From: an uncultured Eubacteriales bacterium
Lineage (GTDB): Bacteria > Bacillota > Clostridia > Christensenellales > Aristaeellaceae
NCBI GenBank assembly: GCA_902793325.1
Contig: CADBCY010000011.1
Span: 1-64,000, forward strand
Reading direction: 5' to 3'
DNA: 64,000 nucleotides
Shown here: one piece after another, positions 40,903 to 48,473 of the stretch
How positions within the stretch are numbered: position 1 is the stretch's first letter
Layout of the letters: every line of letters begins with the position of its first letter
The notes under the pieces: generated by a model
Seen by the model: only the letters and a program-made list of their open reading frames with translations
Databases searched by the model: none
What the model was told of the DNA's origin: nothing
Translations under genes and position numbers: made by a program

Positions 40903-41457
40903 TTATTGCTCCATCTGCCGACCGATGATGGCGGCGGTGGTCTCGGCCACCTTGCGGTCGATCTCCGTCATTTCCTGCCCGGCGTCCCGGCTCAGCAGCA
41001 ACAGGCACCCGATGATCTCCCCGTCCGAGAGTATGGGGACGATCACCTGGGCCGAGTAGCTCTCCACGCGGTCGTCCGCGGTGACCGGCAACGGCTGCCC
41101 GCCGGACACGACGTTCAGCACCGCCGTCTGCCGGGCCTGCATCAGCCTGTCCAGTTCCTGGCTGAGGCCCTTCTCCGCGTATTCCTTCTTGCCCGCGCCG
41201 GCGCTCGACACGACGGCGTCCCGGTCGCAGATCAGCGCGATGTGCCCCAGGGAGCGGTGCAGCGAATCGGTGTAGTCCCGCGCGATGGCCGCGATTTCAC
41301 CGATGGGCGAGTACTTCTTCAGCACCACCTCCCCGTCGTGGTCCGTAAAAATCTCCAGCGGGTCCCCCTCCCGGATCCGAAGGGTGCGCCGGATCTCCTT
41401 GGGAATGACCACCCTTCCCAGCTCGTCTATCCTTCTGACAATGCCCGTTGCTCGCAT
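40903..41457 (-). CDS. spoVT: Stage V sporulation regulator SpoVT
   Basis: SpoVT is a forespore regulator that modulates SigG-dependent genes. The 184-residue product has the AbrB-like swapped-hairpin domain (MRATGIVRRIDELGRVVIPKEIRRTLRI) and a C-terminal GAF-like domain. The ATG at 41457 has GGAGG seven bases upstream; an in-frame GTG at 41463 is too close to it. A clear SigG promoter was not found in the 190 bp upstream. The neighbours mazG, hup and rqcP match the B. subtilis spoVT-yabM-yabN-yabO region. Confidence 0.95.
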   Translation of the reverse strand: MRATGIVRRIDELGRVVIPKEIRRTLRIREGDPLEIFTDHDGEVVLKKYSPIGEIAAIARDYTDSLHRSLGHIALICDRDAVVSSAGAGKKEYAEKGLSQELDRLMQARQTAVLNVVSGGQPLPVTADDRVESYSAQVIVPILSDGEIIGCLLLLSRDAGQEMTEIDRKVAETTAAIIGRQMEQ

Positions 41458-41574
41458 ATCCACGCCTCCACATGTTCAACGGGGCCTGCAGCGCGCCTCG
41501 GTAATTCATTCATTGCGCACGAAGCCGCCCGTTGCCGTTTTCTGCGCGTAGTTTGCGCGAAACCCGGCGTTTTA

Positions 41575-41612
41575 TGCGCGTCCGAAGCGCGCGAAAAAGC
41601 GCCGGACGCGCA
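41575..41612 (-). terminator. Possible terminator of the amidohydrolase gene
   Basis: A 10-bp perfect stem (41575-41584 with 41603-41612) encloses a second small GCGC pairing and is followed on the minus strand only by TAAAAC. The 194-bp gap between the amidohydrolase stop and spoVT contains nothing else I recognise. Confidence 0.45.
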
Positions 41613-41651
41613 GTCGCGCGCCGACGCAATCCGTCGCAGGTCTTTCCCGCG

Positions 41652-42512
41652 CTACCTCCGAAAGCGTTCGCGGATTCGCCGCTCGCCCTCCGCGAGGACG
41701 TCGTCCGTGCGCTCGCCCAGCGCGCGGCGGAGCAGCACGTACTCGCTCTTTACGCCGACGTCGTGCGGCACGCGGTAGGCGCCGGCGTCGCTGCCCAGAG
41801 CGACGCAGCCCCCGAGGCGCACGCACGCTGCGACGTTCGCGAGCTGCCCCTCCAGGATCGCCGTCAGCACATCGTCCGGGTAGCGCCCGTCGCCGATCAG
41901 GTTCCCCACCGTCGCCAGCGTGGGCACCCACACCGCGCGGGACTCCGCCAGCGCCGCGACGCACGCTTCGTCCATGTACGCGCCGTGCTCCACGCTGTCC
42001 ACCCCGGCTTCGAGGGCGGCGAGGATCGTCCTCGCGCCGTTGACGTGGGCCATCACGGCAAAGCCCTCGCCGTGGGCTATATGGATGAGCTCGGCGATCT
42101 GCCGGGGCGTCAGCGGTTCGCTGGTCATAACGCCGCGGTGATCGAAGTCCATCAGCCCGGAAATCATGATCTTCACAAAGTCGCCCTTCGCCGCGGCGAT
42201 CTCGCCCACCATGCGCCGGTATTCCGCGAGGTTCTCAAACTGCCGCCCGATGAAGCCGCCGTAGCGCCCCCGCAGGCTCATGGGAAACACAGGCGCGCGA
42301 TAGTCGATGCCGTATTCCCCCGCCAGCTCCCGCGCGCGCATGGACGCGCCGAATCGGTCGCCGCCGTCGCGCAAAAAGCGAATCCCCCGCGCCCGGTAGC
42401 CGGCCAGGCAGCGGCGGATGAGATCGTCCCGCACGTGGCCGTCGTGGGCGGCGATGGCTTCCTTATAGTACACGCCGTCCAGCACCATGTGCATGTGGCA
42501 GTCGCCGAACAT
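41652..42512 (-). CDS. Amidohydrolase-family metal-dependent hydrolase
   Basis: The 286-residue product has a TIM-barrel amidohydrolase ligand set: H-x-H in DCHMHM at the start, the bridging-lysine candidate in FVKIMISG, a His in MAHVNGA, another in VEHGAYMDE, and the final Asp in LGSDAGAY. Its substrate is unknown; imidazolonepropionase-like and dipeptidase-like members share this pattern. The N-terminal strand that usually precedes H-x-H is missing, so it is shorter than most. The ATG at 42512 is chosen because upstream in-frame starts lie in the U-tract of the prsA terminator. It would be expressed by read-through of that terminator. Confidence 0.75.
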   Translation of the reverse strand: MFGDCHMHMVLDGVYYKEAIAAHDGHVRDDLIRRCLAGYRARGIRFLRDGGDRFGASMRARELAGEYGIDYRAPVFPMSLRGRYGGFIGRQFENLAEYRRMVGEIAAAKGDFVKIMISGLMDFDHRGVMTSEPLTPRQIAELIHIAHGEGFAVMAHVNGARTILAALEAGVDSVEHGAYMDEACVAALAESRAVWVPTLATVGNLIGDGRYPDDVLTAILEGQLANVAACVRLGGCVALGSDAGAYRVPHDVGVKSEYVLLRRALGERTDDVLAEGERRIRERFRR

Positions 42513-42534
42513 CCCGGATTCCCCCATGTTCATC

Positions 42535-42573
42535 AAAAAGCAGGCAGCCGTTCGGTTCGGATCGGCTGCCTGC
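42535..42573 (-). terminator. Rho-independent terminator of the PrsA-like gene
   Basis: A perfect 11-bp stem (42540-42550 with 42563-42573) is followed on the minus strand by TTTTTG. It ends 22 bp before the amidohydrolase ATG. Confidence 0.9.
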
Positions 42574-42586
42574 GCTCGTCGTTCGA

Positions 42587-44014
42587 TCAGTTCAGGTCAA
42601 AAGCATCCAGGTGATACTCGGCGTTCAGCGCGCTCACCCAGCTCTGCAGCTCGGAGGAGTAGTGGTCGTCCTGGAGCTTCTTCAGGGTGTCCTCGGTGAG
42701 CTGCTCGCGGACGTCGTCCAGCGCGACGGCGCCGGGGGTGACGTCGCTCTCATAGCGGATGATGTGCACGCCGCTGCCGCTGACGACGGGCGTCATGGTC
42801 ACGTCGCCCACCTTCTCAAGGGACATCGCGCCGTCGGTGAAGGCCTGGTCCCAGGCGGTGGAGCGGGCGCTCACGTAGTAGCCGCGGGTGGCGGTGGGCT
42901 CGTTCTTCATGCCCGGATCCTCGCCGTACTCGGCGATCAGCGCGGAGAAGTCCTCGCCCGCCTCGATCTTGCCGTAGATCTCGTCCAGCTTGTCCTGCAC
43001 GGAGGCGATGCACGCGCTCGCGGCGGACTCCATGTCGGTCTTCAGCGTCGCCAGGTTCGCCTCGGCGGCGTCGATGTCGGCCTGGATCTCCTCGGCGGTG
43101 CGGGGAGCCTCGGTGGCCTCGGGCGCTTCTTCACCCTCGGCGGCTTCCTCGGCCTCGGCGCCCGCGTCGTCGTCGTTCAGGGCGTCCAGCTCGGCCTGCA
43201 GGTCCTCCAGCGCGCTCTGGGCGCTCTTGTAAGCGGAGCGTGCGTCGGTGAAGGCGGTCAGCACGGTATCCTCGGGCTTGACCAGGATGTGCTTCACGGT
43301 GCGATAGCCCTCGGGGATCCAGCAGACGATGCTGCTGGAGGAGGACATGGCGGACTCAAAGCTGCCGGGCGCGTCGGCGTAGCTGGACTCGTCGGAGGCG
43401 ACCTTCTCGTCGTAGGCGGTCTGCAGCTGCTCGTCGGTGACCTCGGCGATCTCGCCCTTCACGGCATCCTCGATCAGCTCGCGGTTCGCGGCGGCCAGCT
43501 CCAGGGCGTACAGGCCCTCCTTGGAGTAGCCGTTGGCATAGGCGTCGAACTCGGCCTGCTTGGCGCGCACGTCGTCCTTGCCGGTGGCCTGGCCGTACAG
43601 GCTGTCGTACGCCTGCTGATAGCTCTCGTCGGCCTTGGTCTGGACCTCGGCCAGCTTCTCGTCGCTCAGCTTGAGGCCGCGGGACTCGATCTGCTTGGCG
43701 ATGGCCACGTCCTCCACGGCGCCCTGGACCACGGACTCCTCGATGCTGTTCAGCACGTCGCTGGTCATGTTCATGCCGTACATGCTGTACATCTGGCTCA
43801 TGTAGGAGTACTGGGAGACCAGGTTGGACATGACGTCCGCCTGGGTGATTTCGCCGCCGTCATAGCTGGCGACCACGCCGGAGAACTGCTTCACCTTCGC
43901 GGCGAGATCCTCGTCGAGCTGCATGATGGGATCGATGCCCACGAGGTTGCAGCCGCTGAGCACCAGCGCAAGTACAAGCATGAGGCCCATCAGCCTCGAA
44001 ATCGTGTGTCTCAT
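42587..44014 (-). CDS. PrsA-like foldase lipoprotein with split parvulin domain
   Basis: The 475-residue product has a lipoprotein signal (lipobox LSGC, Cys about 22), a SurA/PrsA-like helical N-terminal domain, and a parvulin prolyl isomerase domain. The parvulin begins with VKHILVK (about 240-246) but is then interrupted by about 85 residues that are coiled-coil-like and Ala/Glu/Asp-rich (AGAEAEEAAEGEEAPEATEA region). The domain resumes at IYGKIEAGEDFSALIAEYGEDPGMKNE and GVHIIRYE. It probably folds exported proteins at the membrane surface. The start at 44014 is taken for AGAGGAAG upstream. It has its own promoter and terminator. Confidence 0.88.
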   Translation of the reverse strand: MRHTISRLMGLMLVLALVLSGCNLVGIDPIMQLDEDLAAKVKQFSGVVASYDGGEITQADVMSNLVSQYSYMSQMYSMYGMNMTSDVLNSIEESVVQGAVEDVAIAKQIESRGLKLSDEKLAEVQTKADESYQQAYDSLYGQATGKDDVRAKQAEFDAYANGYSKEGLYALELAAANRELIEDAVKGEIAEVTDEQLQTAYDEKVASDESSYADAPGSFESAMSSSSSIVCWIPEGYRTVKHILVKPEDTVLTAFTDARSAYKSAQSALEDLQAELDALNDDDAGAEAEEAAEGEEAPEATEAPRTAEEIQADIDAAEANLATLKTDMESAASACIASVQDKLDEIYGKIEAGEDFSALIAEYGEDPGMKNEPTATRGYYVSARSTAWDQAFTDGAMSLEKVGDVTMTPVVSGSGVHIIRYESDVTPGAVALDDVREQLTEDTLKKLQDDHYSSELQSWVSALNAEYHLDAFDLN

Positions 44015-44033
44015 TGTAATCTTCCTCTCGCTC

Positions 44034-44048
44034 GGGGCGGCCCGCCCC
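44034..44048. promoter_or_regulatory. GC palindrome in the prsA-like leader
   Basis: GGGGCGG and CCGCCCC flank a single C (7-1-7 palindrome) between the predicted start point and the ribosome site of the PrsA-like gene. It could be an operator or a leader hairpin; no specific regulator can be named. Confidence 0.3.
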
Positions 44049-44056
44049 AATTTGTT

Positions 44057-44623
44057 TTACCCGTATATTATACACATTTCCGGATTTTCTGCAAGCAGTT
44101 TTGAATGAACTCCCGCCTGCAAAAAGCCGCAAACGGCATTTTTGACTGAAAATTCACACTTTGGCAAAGGACCGTTTTCAGCTCGGTCACAGGCGTCCAG
44201 GCAGGCGATGCGCCCCGGAAGGCGGCAAAGGAGCCGCCGCCACATGGCGTCCTCCGCACGCCCCGCCCAGAGGATCTCCGCGCCGCACAGCGCGAGATTG
44301 CGCCGCGCAAAGCGCGAAAGCCGGCGGTCCTCCCCCGTCTCGGACGGCGTCGCGTCCACGAGCGCCAGCCGGTCCACCGGCAGTTGAACCGCCAGCGCCA
44401 GCGCGGGCAGGCAGCCGGCGCCGAACGCCGCGACGGCCTTGACGCTTCGCCGCGCGCACTGTTCCTGAAAGGCAAACTGCGCGGCGTCGTACGCCCCGCG
44501 CCCGCCGCGCCACGCCGCACGCCCGCACGGCACCGAAAGCGCATCCTCCAGCGCCCGCGCGTCCGCCTCATGGGCCGCGTCCGTAAGGATCAGGCAGCCC
44601 GCCCCATCGCGGAGCTCGGCCAT
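44057..44623 (-). CDS. Hypothetical protein, possible degenerate alpha/beta-hydrolase fold
   Basis: A strong ribosome site (GGGAGGGGGAGAGC) precedes the ATG at 44623, so translation is likely. The 188-residue product alternates hydrophobic strands and helices (CLILTDAAH, KAVAAFGAGCLPALALAV, RLALVDATPSE), recalling an alpha/beta hydrolase, but the nucleophile elbow G-x-S-x-G is absent. The last 30 residues are encoded by AT-rich DNA unlike the rest, and they overlap the promoter of the next gene. That suggests loss of an earlier stop or a frameshift. It lies between ktrA and the PrsA-like gene. No family recognised. Confidence 0.6.
   Translation of the reverse strand: MAELRDGAGCLILTDAAHEADARALEDALSVPCGRAAWRGGRGAYDAAQFAFQEQCARRSVKAVAAFGAGCLPALALAVQLPVDRLALVDATPSETGEDRRLSRFARRNLALCGAEILWAGRAEDAMWRRLLCRLPGRIACLDACDRAENGPLPKCEFSVKNAVCGFLQAGVHSKLLAENPEMCIIYG
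44067..44094 (-). promoter_or_regulatory. Sigma-A promoter of the PrsA-like gene
   Basis: On the minus strand TTGCAG (44094-44089) and TATAAT (44072-44067) have 16-bp spacing. It lies inside the 3' end of the preceding hypothetical ORF. Confidence 0.72.
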
Positions 44624-44644
44624 GCTCTCTCCCCCTCCCGGGGA

Positions 44645-45307
44645 TCACCTGAGCTGCTTCAACGCCTGCTCGCTGGCCACGACCAGCAGCTTGTCGCCCT
44701 CCTGAATCACCGTATCCGGGCGCAGCGCGGCGTTCAGCGCGTCGCCGTTCTTCGCCGCGACCACGTTGATGCCCAGGCGCGTGCGCAGGTTGAGATCCGC
44801 CAGCGACTTGCCCAGCCATTCTGCGCGCGGCGCGATCTCCACCAGCGAGAACTCCGGCGAGAGCTCCAGGTAATCCATGATGTTTCCCGAAACAAGGTTA
44901 TGCGCGATGCGCCGGCCCATATCCCGCTCGGGGAACAAAACCTGGTCCGCGCCCAGCTTCTCCAGCATGCGGCCGTGGAACTCGTCCTGCGCCTTGGCGA
45001 TGACGCGCCGCGCGCCGAGCTCCTTGAGCTGCAGCACGATGGTGCCGCTCGCGCGGATGTCAGAGCCCATGGTCACAAAGGCGACGTCGAAGTCCGGGAT
45101 GCCCAGCGCCTCCAGCGCCTCCCGGTCCATGGCGTCCAACTGGACGGTCTGGGTGAGCACGTCCCGCATCTCCTCGACCAGGTCCATGCTGGAATCGACG
45201 CCCAGCACCTCCTGGCCCGCGCCGCAGAGGGTTTCGGCGATGGCGCGCCCGAAGCGGCCCAGGCCGATGACGATGTACTGCTTCCGTTCGTTGCTCTTCT
45301 TAGCCAT
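44645..45307 (-). CDS. ktrA: KtrA/TrkA potassium channel regulatory subunit
   Basis: The 220-residue product is an RCK protein. The N-terminal Rossmann domain (IGLGRFGRAIAETL, then GVDSS and the MGSDIRAS segment) binds ATP/ADP or NAD(H), and the RCK_C domain (about 140-220) binds c-di-AMP in many Firmicutes. It gates the KtrB channel at the membrane. GGAGGC precedes the ATG at 45307. It lies 20 bp after ktrB; the diadenylate cyclase CdaA encoded at 61.6 kb is the probable source of its ligand. Confidence 0.93.
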   Translation of the reverse strand: MAKKSNERKQYIVIGLGRFGRAIAETLCGAGQEVLGVDSSMDLVEEMRDVLTQTVQLDAMDREALEALGIPDFDVAFVTMGSDIRASGTIVLQLKELGARRVIAKAQDEFHGRMLEKLGADQVLFPERDMGRRIAHNLVSGNIMDYLELSPEFSLVEIAPRAEWLGKSLADLNLRTRLGINVVAAKNGDALNAALRPDTVIQEGDKLLVVASEQALKQLR

Positions 45308-45327
45308 GCGTTGCCTCCGAATATCGA

Positions 45328-46776
45328 TCAGCCGATCATGATGTGTTCCTCGGGATAGTTGATGAGTTCCTTGGCCCGGCTCTGCTTCCTCGTGAGCAGC
45401 AGGCCCATCGTCAGCGGGCCGACGCGGCCCACGAACATCGTGATGATGATGAGCACCCGCCCCAGCGGCACCAGGTTCGCGGACCCGAAGGCCGAGATGC
45501 CCACCGTGCCAATGGCGGAAAAGCACTCGTAGTACAGGTCCAGGAAGCTGGCCTCCGGCTGCAGCAGTGACAGCGCGCATACGTCCACAATGGCCACTGC
45601 GAAGGCGATGGAGAAGATCGCGAGCGCGCGCTGCACCAGCGAGGCGTCGACCCTGCGGCCGAACACCACCATGTTCTTCTGGCCCTTCAGCACCATCCGC
45701 ACCGACAGCACCAGGATCGCGAGCGTGGTCACCTTGATGCCGCCGCCCGTGGAGGCCGGGGCCGCGCCGACGAACATGAAGAAGCCGTTCACCAGCTTCG
45801 TGCAGTCCCGGAGCCCCTGCTGGTCGATGGTGTTGAAGCCCGCCGTGCGCAGCGTCACCGACTGGAACAGCGCCGCCAGCAGCTTGTCGCCGAAGCTGAG
45901 CGGGCCCAGCGTCAGCGGGTTGTTCCACTCAATGGCGAGGTTCAGCAAAAAGCCCAGCGCCAGCAGCGCGCCGTAGCTGATCAGCGCCAGCCGCGTGTGG
46001 AGGCTGAACCGGCGGAAGCGCCGCTTGCACATGATGTCCGACAGCGTCCCGAAGCCGAGCCCGCCGAACACCACCATGGCGATGGCCGTCAGGTTCACCA
46101 GCAGATCTGTGGAGAAGCCCGTAAGGCTCCGCCCGCCGCCGAACAGGTCGAACCCGGCGTTGCAGAAGGCGGACACCGCGTGGAACAGCGAGTAGAACAG
46201 CCCCTTCCCCCAGCCGTACAGCGGCACGAAGCGGAACGCGAACAGCAGCGCGCCGGCCAGCTCGATCGTCACGGCGCACGCCGCCACCCAGTGCAGCAGC
46301 TTCACGATGCCGCCCATCTCGCTGGCGTTCAGCGAATCCTGCATGACCATGCGCTCCCGGAGGGAGATGTGCCGCCCCATCAGCCGGAACAGCAGCGTCG
46401 CGAACGTCATGAAGCCCAGGCCGCCGATCTGTATGAGCACGAGCAGCACCACGTGGCCGAAGGTGGAGTAGACCGTGCCGGTATCCACCACGATCAGCCC
46501 CGTCACGCACACGGCGGAGGTGGCGGTGAACAGCGCGTCGAACCACGGAACGGCCCGCCCGGAGGCCGACGCCACCGGCAGCGACAGCAGCACGCTGCCC
46601 AGCAGTATCAGCACCGCAAAGCCCGTGGCGATCACCGGCAGCGGGCTGAAGCCCGTCTTCCGGTAGATGCGCCGCATTGCGCGGTACAGGAGCGCAAAAA
46701 AGGAGCGGGTAAGACGCATTCTGCCCGTCCCGCCCCGGAGTTCTTCATTATTCTTCCGATGGAATCCGGAATCCAT
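45328..46776 (-). CDS. ktrB: KtrB/TrkH family potassium transporter
   Basis: The 482-residue membrane protein has the four M1-P-M2 units of the Trk/Ktr family. The selectivity-filter glycines are in CVTGLIV, CNAGFDL, RTAGFNT and GTVGISA. It imports K+ with Na+ or H+ coupling and is gated by KtrA. An extended basic N-terminus precedes the first helix. The ATG at 46776 is kept because GAGAGGA, located in the 3' end of the PfkB gene, lies at good distance; an internal ATG at 46719 is an alternative. It is 2 bp behind that gene. Confidence 0.94.
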   Translation of the reverse strand: MDSGFHRKNNEELRGGTGRMRLTRSFFALLYRAMRRIYRKTGFSPLPVIATGFAVLILLGSVLLSLPVASASGRAVPWFDALFTATSAVCVTGLIVVDTGTVYSTFGHVVLLVLIQIGGLGFMTFATLLFRLMGRHISLRERMVMQDSLNASEMGGIVKLLHWVAACAVTIELAGALLFAFRFVPLYGWGKGLFYSLFHAVSAFCNAGFDLFGGGRSLTGFSTDLLVNLTAIAMVVFGGLGFGTLSDIMCKRRFRRFSLHTRLALISYGALLALGFLLNLAIEWNNPLTLGPLSFGDKLLAALFQSVTLRTAGFNTIDQQGLRDCTKLVNGFFMFVGAAPASTGGGIKVTTLAILVLSVRMVLKGQKNMVVFGRRVDASLVQRALAIFSIAFAVAIVDVCALSLLQPEASFLDLYYECFSAIGTVGISAFGSANLVPLGRVLIIITMFVGRVGPLTMGLLLTRKQSRAKELINYPEEHIMIG

Positions 46777-46778
46777 GC

Positions 46779-47708
46779 TCAGATCCTCTCAATGCTCACC
46801 ATGTCCAGAAGCGCCTTGTATACCGTGCGGTCCATGATGCGGTTGCCCTCGGTCATGCAGCGGGCCGTGGCGCAGGCGACGCCCATGCGGAAGCTGTCCT
46901 CCAGCGCCCGGTCGGCCATGAAGCCCGCCGCGAGGCCCGCGACCATGGAATCCCCCGCGCCGACGGTGGACTTCACCTCGATGTTCAGCCGCGGGGCGAA
47001 CAGCGTCTCGCCGCCGTTGGTAATCAGCGCGCCGTCCGCGCCCAGCGACACGGCGATGACCTTCACGCCCATGTCCAGGTAGCGGTAGGCGGCGTTTCGG
47101 ATCTCCTTCAGCGTGGTCAGCTGCTTGCCCGCCATCATCTCGAGCTCGAAGTGATTGGGCTTGATCATGTAGGGCGCGGCCTCCAGCCCGAACTTCAGGC
47201 GCTCGCCGTCCGCGTCCAGTATGCAGCGGCAGCCCATGCCGTCCACGGCCTGGATGAGCGTGCGGTAGAAGTCTGCGGGGCAGGCCGGCGGCAGCGACCC
47301 GGAGAGCACGAGGTAATCGCTGTTCTCCGCGTGGCGCACCACCAAGTCCACGATATCCTTCAAAAGGCTCTCGTCCAGCGGGCTGCCAGACTCGTTCAGC
47401 TCCGTCACCACGCCCGCCGCGCGGTCGAACACCTTGATGTTCGTGCGCGCGGAGCCCTCGCACCATACGAAATCGTAGGCGGTGGAGTTGAGCATCAGCC
47501 GCTTTTCAAACAGCGAGCCGCTGTCGCGGTACATGAGGCCCACGCACTCCGAATCCAAGCCCAGCGCCGACACGGTGAGCGCCACGTTGATGCCCTTGCC
47601 CGCGGCCACGTCGTTTCGGGCGAGCACGCGGTTCAGCCCGCCGGTCGCGAAGTTTTCCACCGTCAACGTCCGGTCGATGCTGGGGTTCAGCGAAATGGAT
47701 GTGATCAT
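46779..47708 (-). CDS. PfkB-family sugar kinase, 1-phosphofructokinase-like
   Basis: The 309-residue product has the PfkB signatures: SISLNPSIDRT at the N-terminus, GGLNRVLARNDVAAGKGINVA, SGSLPP and the C-terminal catalytic GAGDSMVAG. The whole fits the FruK/LacC subgroup (1-phosphofructokinase or tagatose-6-phosphate kinase). Its neighbours (ktrB and a small membrane protein) give no substrate clue, and no PTS gene adjoins. AGGAGA precedes the ATG. It is second in the transcript starting at the promoter 47960-47987. Confidence 0.88.
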   Translation of the reverse strand: MITSISLNPSIDRTLTVENFATGGLNRVLARNDVAAGKGINVALTVSALGLDSECVGLMYRDSGSLFEKRLMLNSTAYDFVWCEGSARTNIKVFDRAAGVVTELNESGSPLDESLLKDIVDLVVRHAENSDYLVLSGSLPPACPADFYRTLIQAVDGMGCRCILDADGERLKFGLEAAPYMIKPNHFELEMMAGKQLTTLKEIRNAAYRYLDMGVKVIAVSLGADGALITNGGETLFAPRLNIEVKSTVGAGDSMVAGLAAGFMADRALEDSFRMGVACATARCMTEGNRIMDRTVYKALLDMVSIERI

Positions 47709-47709
47709 A

Positions 47710-47907
47710 TCAATCTCCTGAGGATGTCTTATTTGCTCGCTCGGCTTCCTCGCGCTCGCGCTGCGCTTCCTCTTCCCGGGCCTCGCGCTCCACCGTGCGC
47801 AGGAAACCGCCGATGTGATGGGACAGCGCGAGCCCGAGCACCACGGCCAGGCCCACCAAAACCGCCAGGCCGATGCCCGCGGCCCTCAATGCCTCCGGCA
47901 AGGCCAT
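47710..47907 (-). CDS. Small single-pass membrane protein
   Basis: The 65-residue product has one hydrophobic helix (AAGIGLAVLVGLAVVLGLALS) followed by a highly charged, probably coiled-coil tail (about 35-65) rich in Glu and Arg. The start at 47907 follows GGAGGTGG closely; an in-frame ATG at 47943 would be almost leaderless. It lies 1 bp before the PfkB gene in the same transcript. Function unknown. Confidence 0.6.
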   Translation of the reverse strand: MALPEALRAAGIGLAVLVGLAVVLGLALSHHIGGFLRTVEREAREEEAQREREEAERANKTSSGD

Positions 47908-47959
47908 CCACCTCCGGACGGCCCGCCGCCGCGCGCCGTGCATTCAAAATATCACCCTG

Positions 47960-47987
47960 ATTATATCACATTTATGCCTTTTTTCAA
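47960..47987 (-). promoter_or_regulatory. Sigma-A promoter of the small membrane protein-pfkB-ktrBA unit
   Basis: On the minus strand TTGAAA (47987-47982) and TATAAT (47965-47960) have 16-bp spacing. It is divergent from the yqfC promoter. Confidence 0.78.
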
Positions 47988-48057
47988 CCCCTGCCGCTGA
48001 AATTCCGCGTAAAACCGGCACTTTTGGCGGAAAATAAAGCATTAACGCGCGTTCGGC

Positions 48058-48087
48058 TTGCATTTTGCAGGCGGTTTCGTGTATAAT
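48058..48087 (+). promoter_or_regulatory. Promoter upstream of yqfC
   Basis: TTGCAT (48058-48063) and TATAAT (48082-48087) are 18 bp apart, sigma-A-like, with a leader of about 85 nt. In B. subtilis yqfC-yqfD are under SigE; I did not find a convincing SigE pair here. The downstream essential genes (phoH to recO) would need vegetative expression, which fits. Confidence 0.6.
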
Positions 48088-48176
48088 AATATTGGTTATT
48101 TATTCGGTTCCGCAAGTATGGATGAAACCGCGCCTCCCCGCATAGGCTGAACCAAAAGCTTTGCGGAGGGATGCGC

Positions 48177-48473
48177 ATGAAGCATAGGCGCCGCGCGCGC
48201 GGGCTGCCCGCGCTGGAATGGACGGAGGATCTCTCCGGCGGCTGCGCCAGGGTCACCGCCGTGGGCGGGCGGAGCCTGCGCGTGGAGAACCACACCGGCG
48301 TACTGGAGCTCTCCGAAACCCGCGTGGTGCTGAACACGCGCCGCGGGCCCCTATGCGCGGAGGGACGGGACCTGACGCTGTGCGACATCCGCCCCGGGAC
48401 GCTGGTGATCCGCGGCGACATCCGGCGGGTGGACCTGCCCTGCAAAGGGGGTGCGTCCTCCGATGAAGCGTGA
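48177..48473 (+). CDS. yqfC: Sporulation protein YqfC
   Basis: The 98-residue product belongs to the YabP/YqfC family: a strand-rich domain with SLRVENHTGVLELSETRVVLNTRRGPL and GTLVIRGDIRRVDL. YqfC is made in the mother cell during sporulation; its molecular role is unknown. The ATG at 48177 has GGAGGG six bases upstream, better than the in-frame ATG at 48171. Its 3' end overlaps yqfD. Confidence 0.88.
   Translation: MKHRRRARGLPALEWTEDLSGGCARVTAVGGRSLRVENHTGVLELSETRVVLNTRRGPLCAEGRDLTLCDIRPGTLVIRGDIRRVDLPCKGGASSDEA

Noticed and set aside
41458..41651. SigG promoter of spoVT
   Set aside because: A TGAATG sequence occurs, but no CATACTA-like -10 lies at the right distance.
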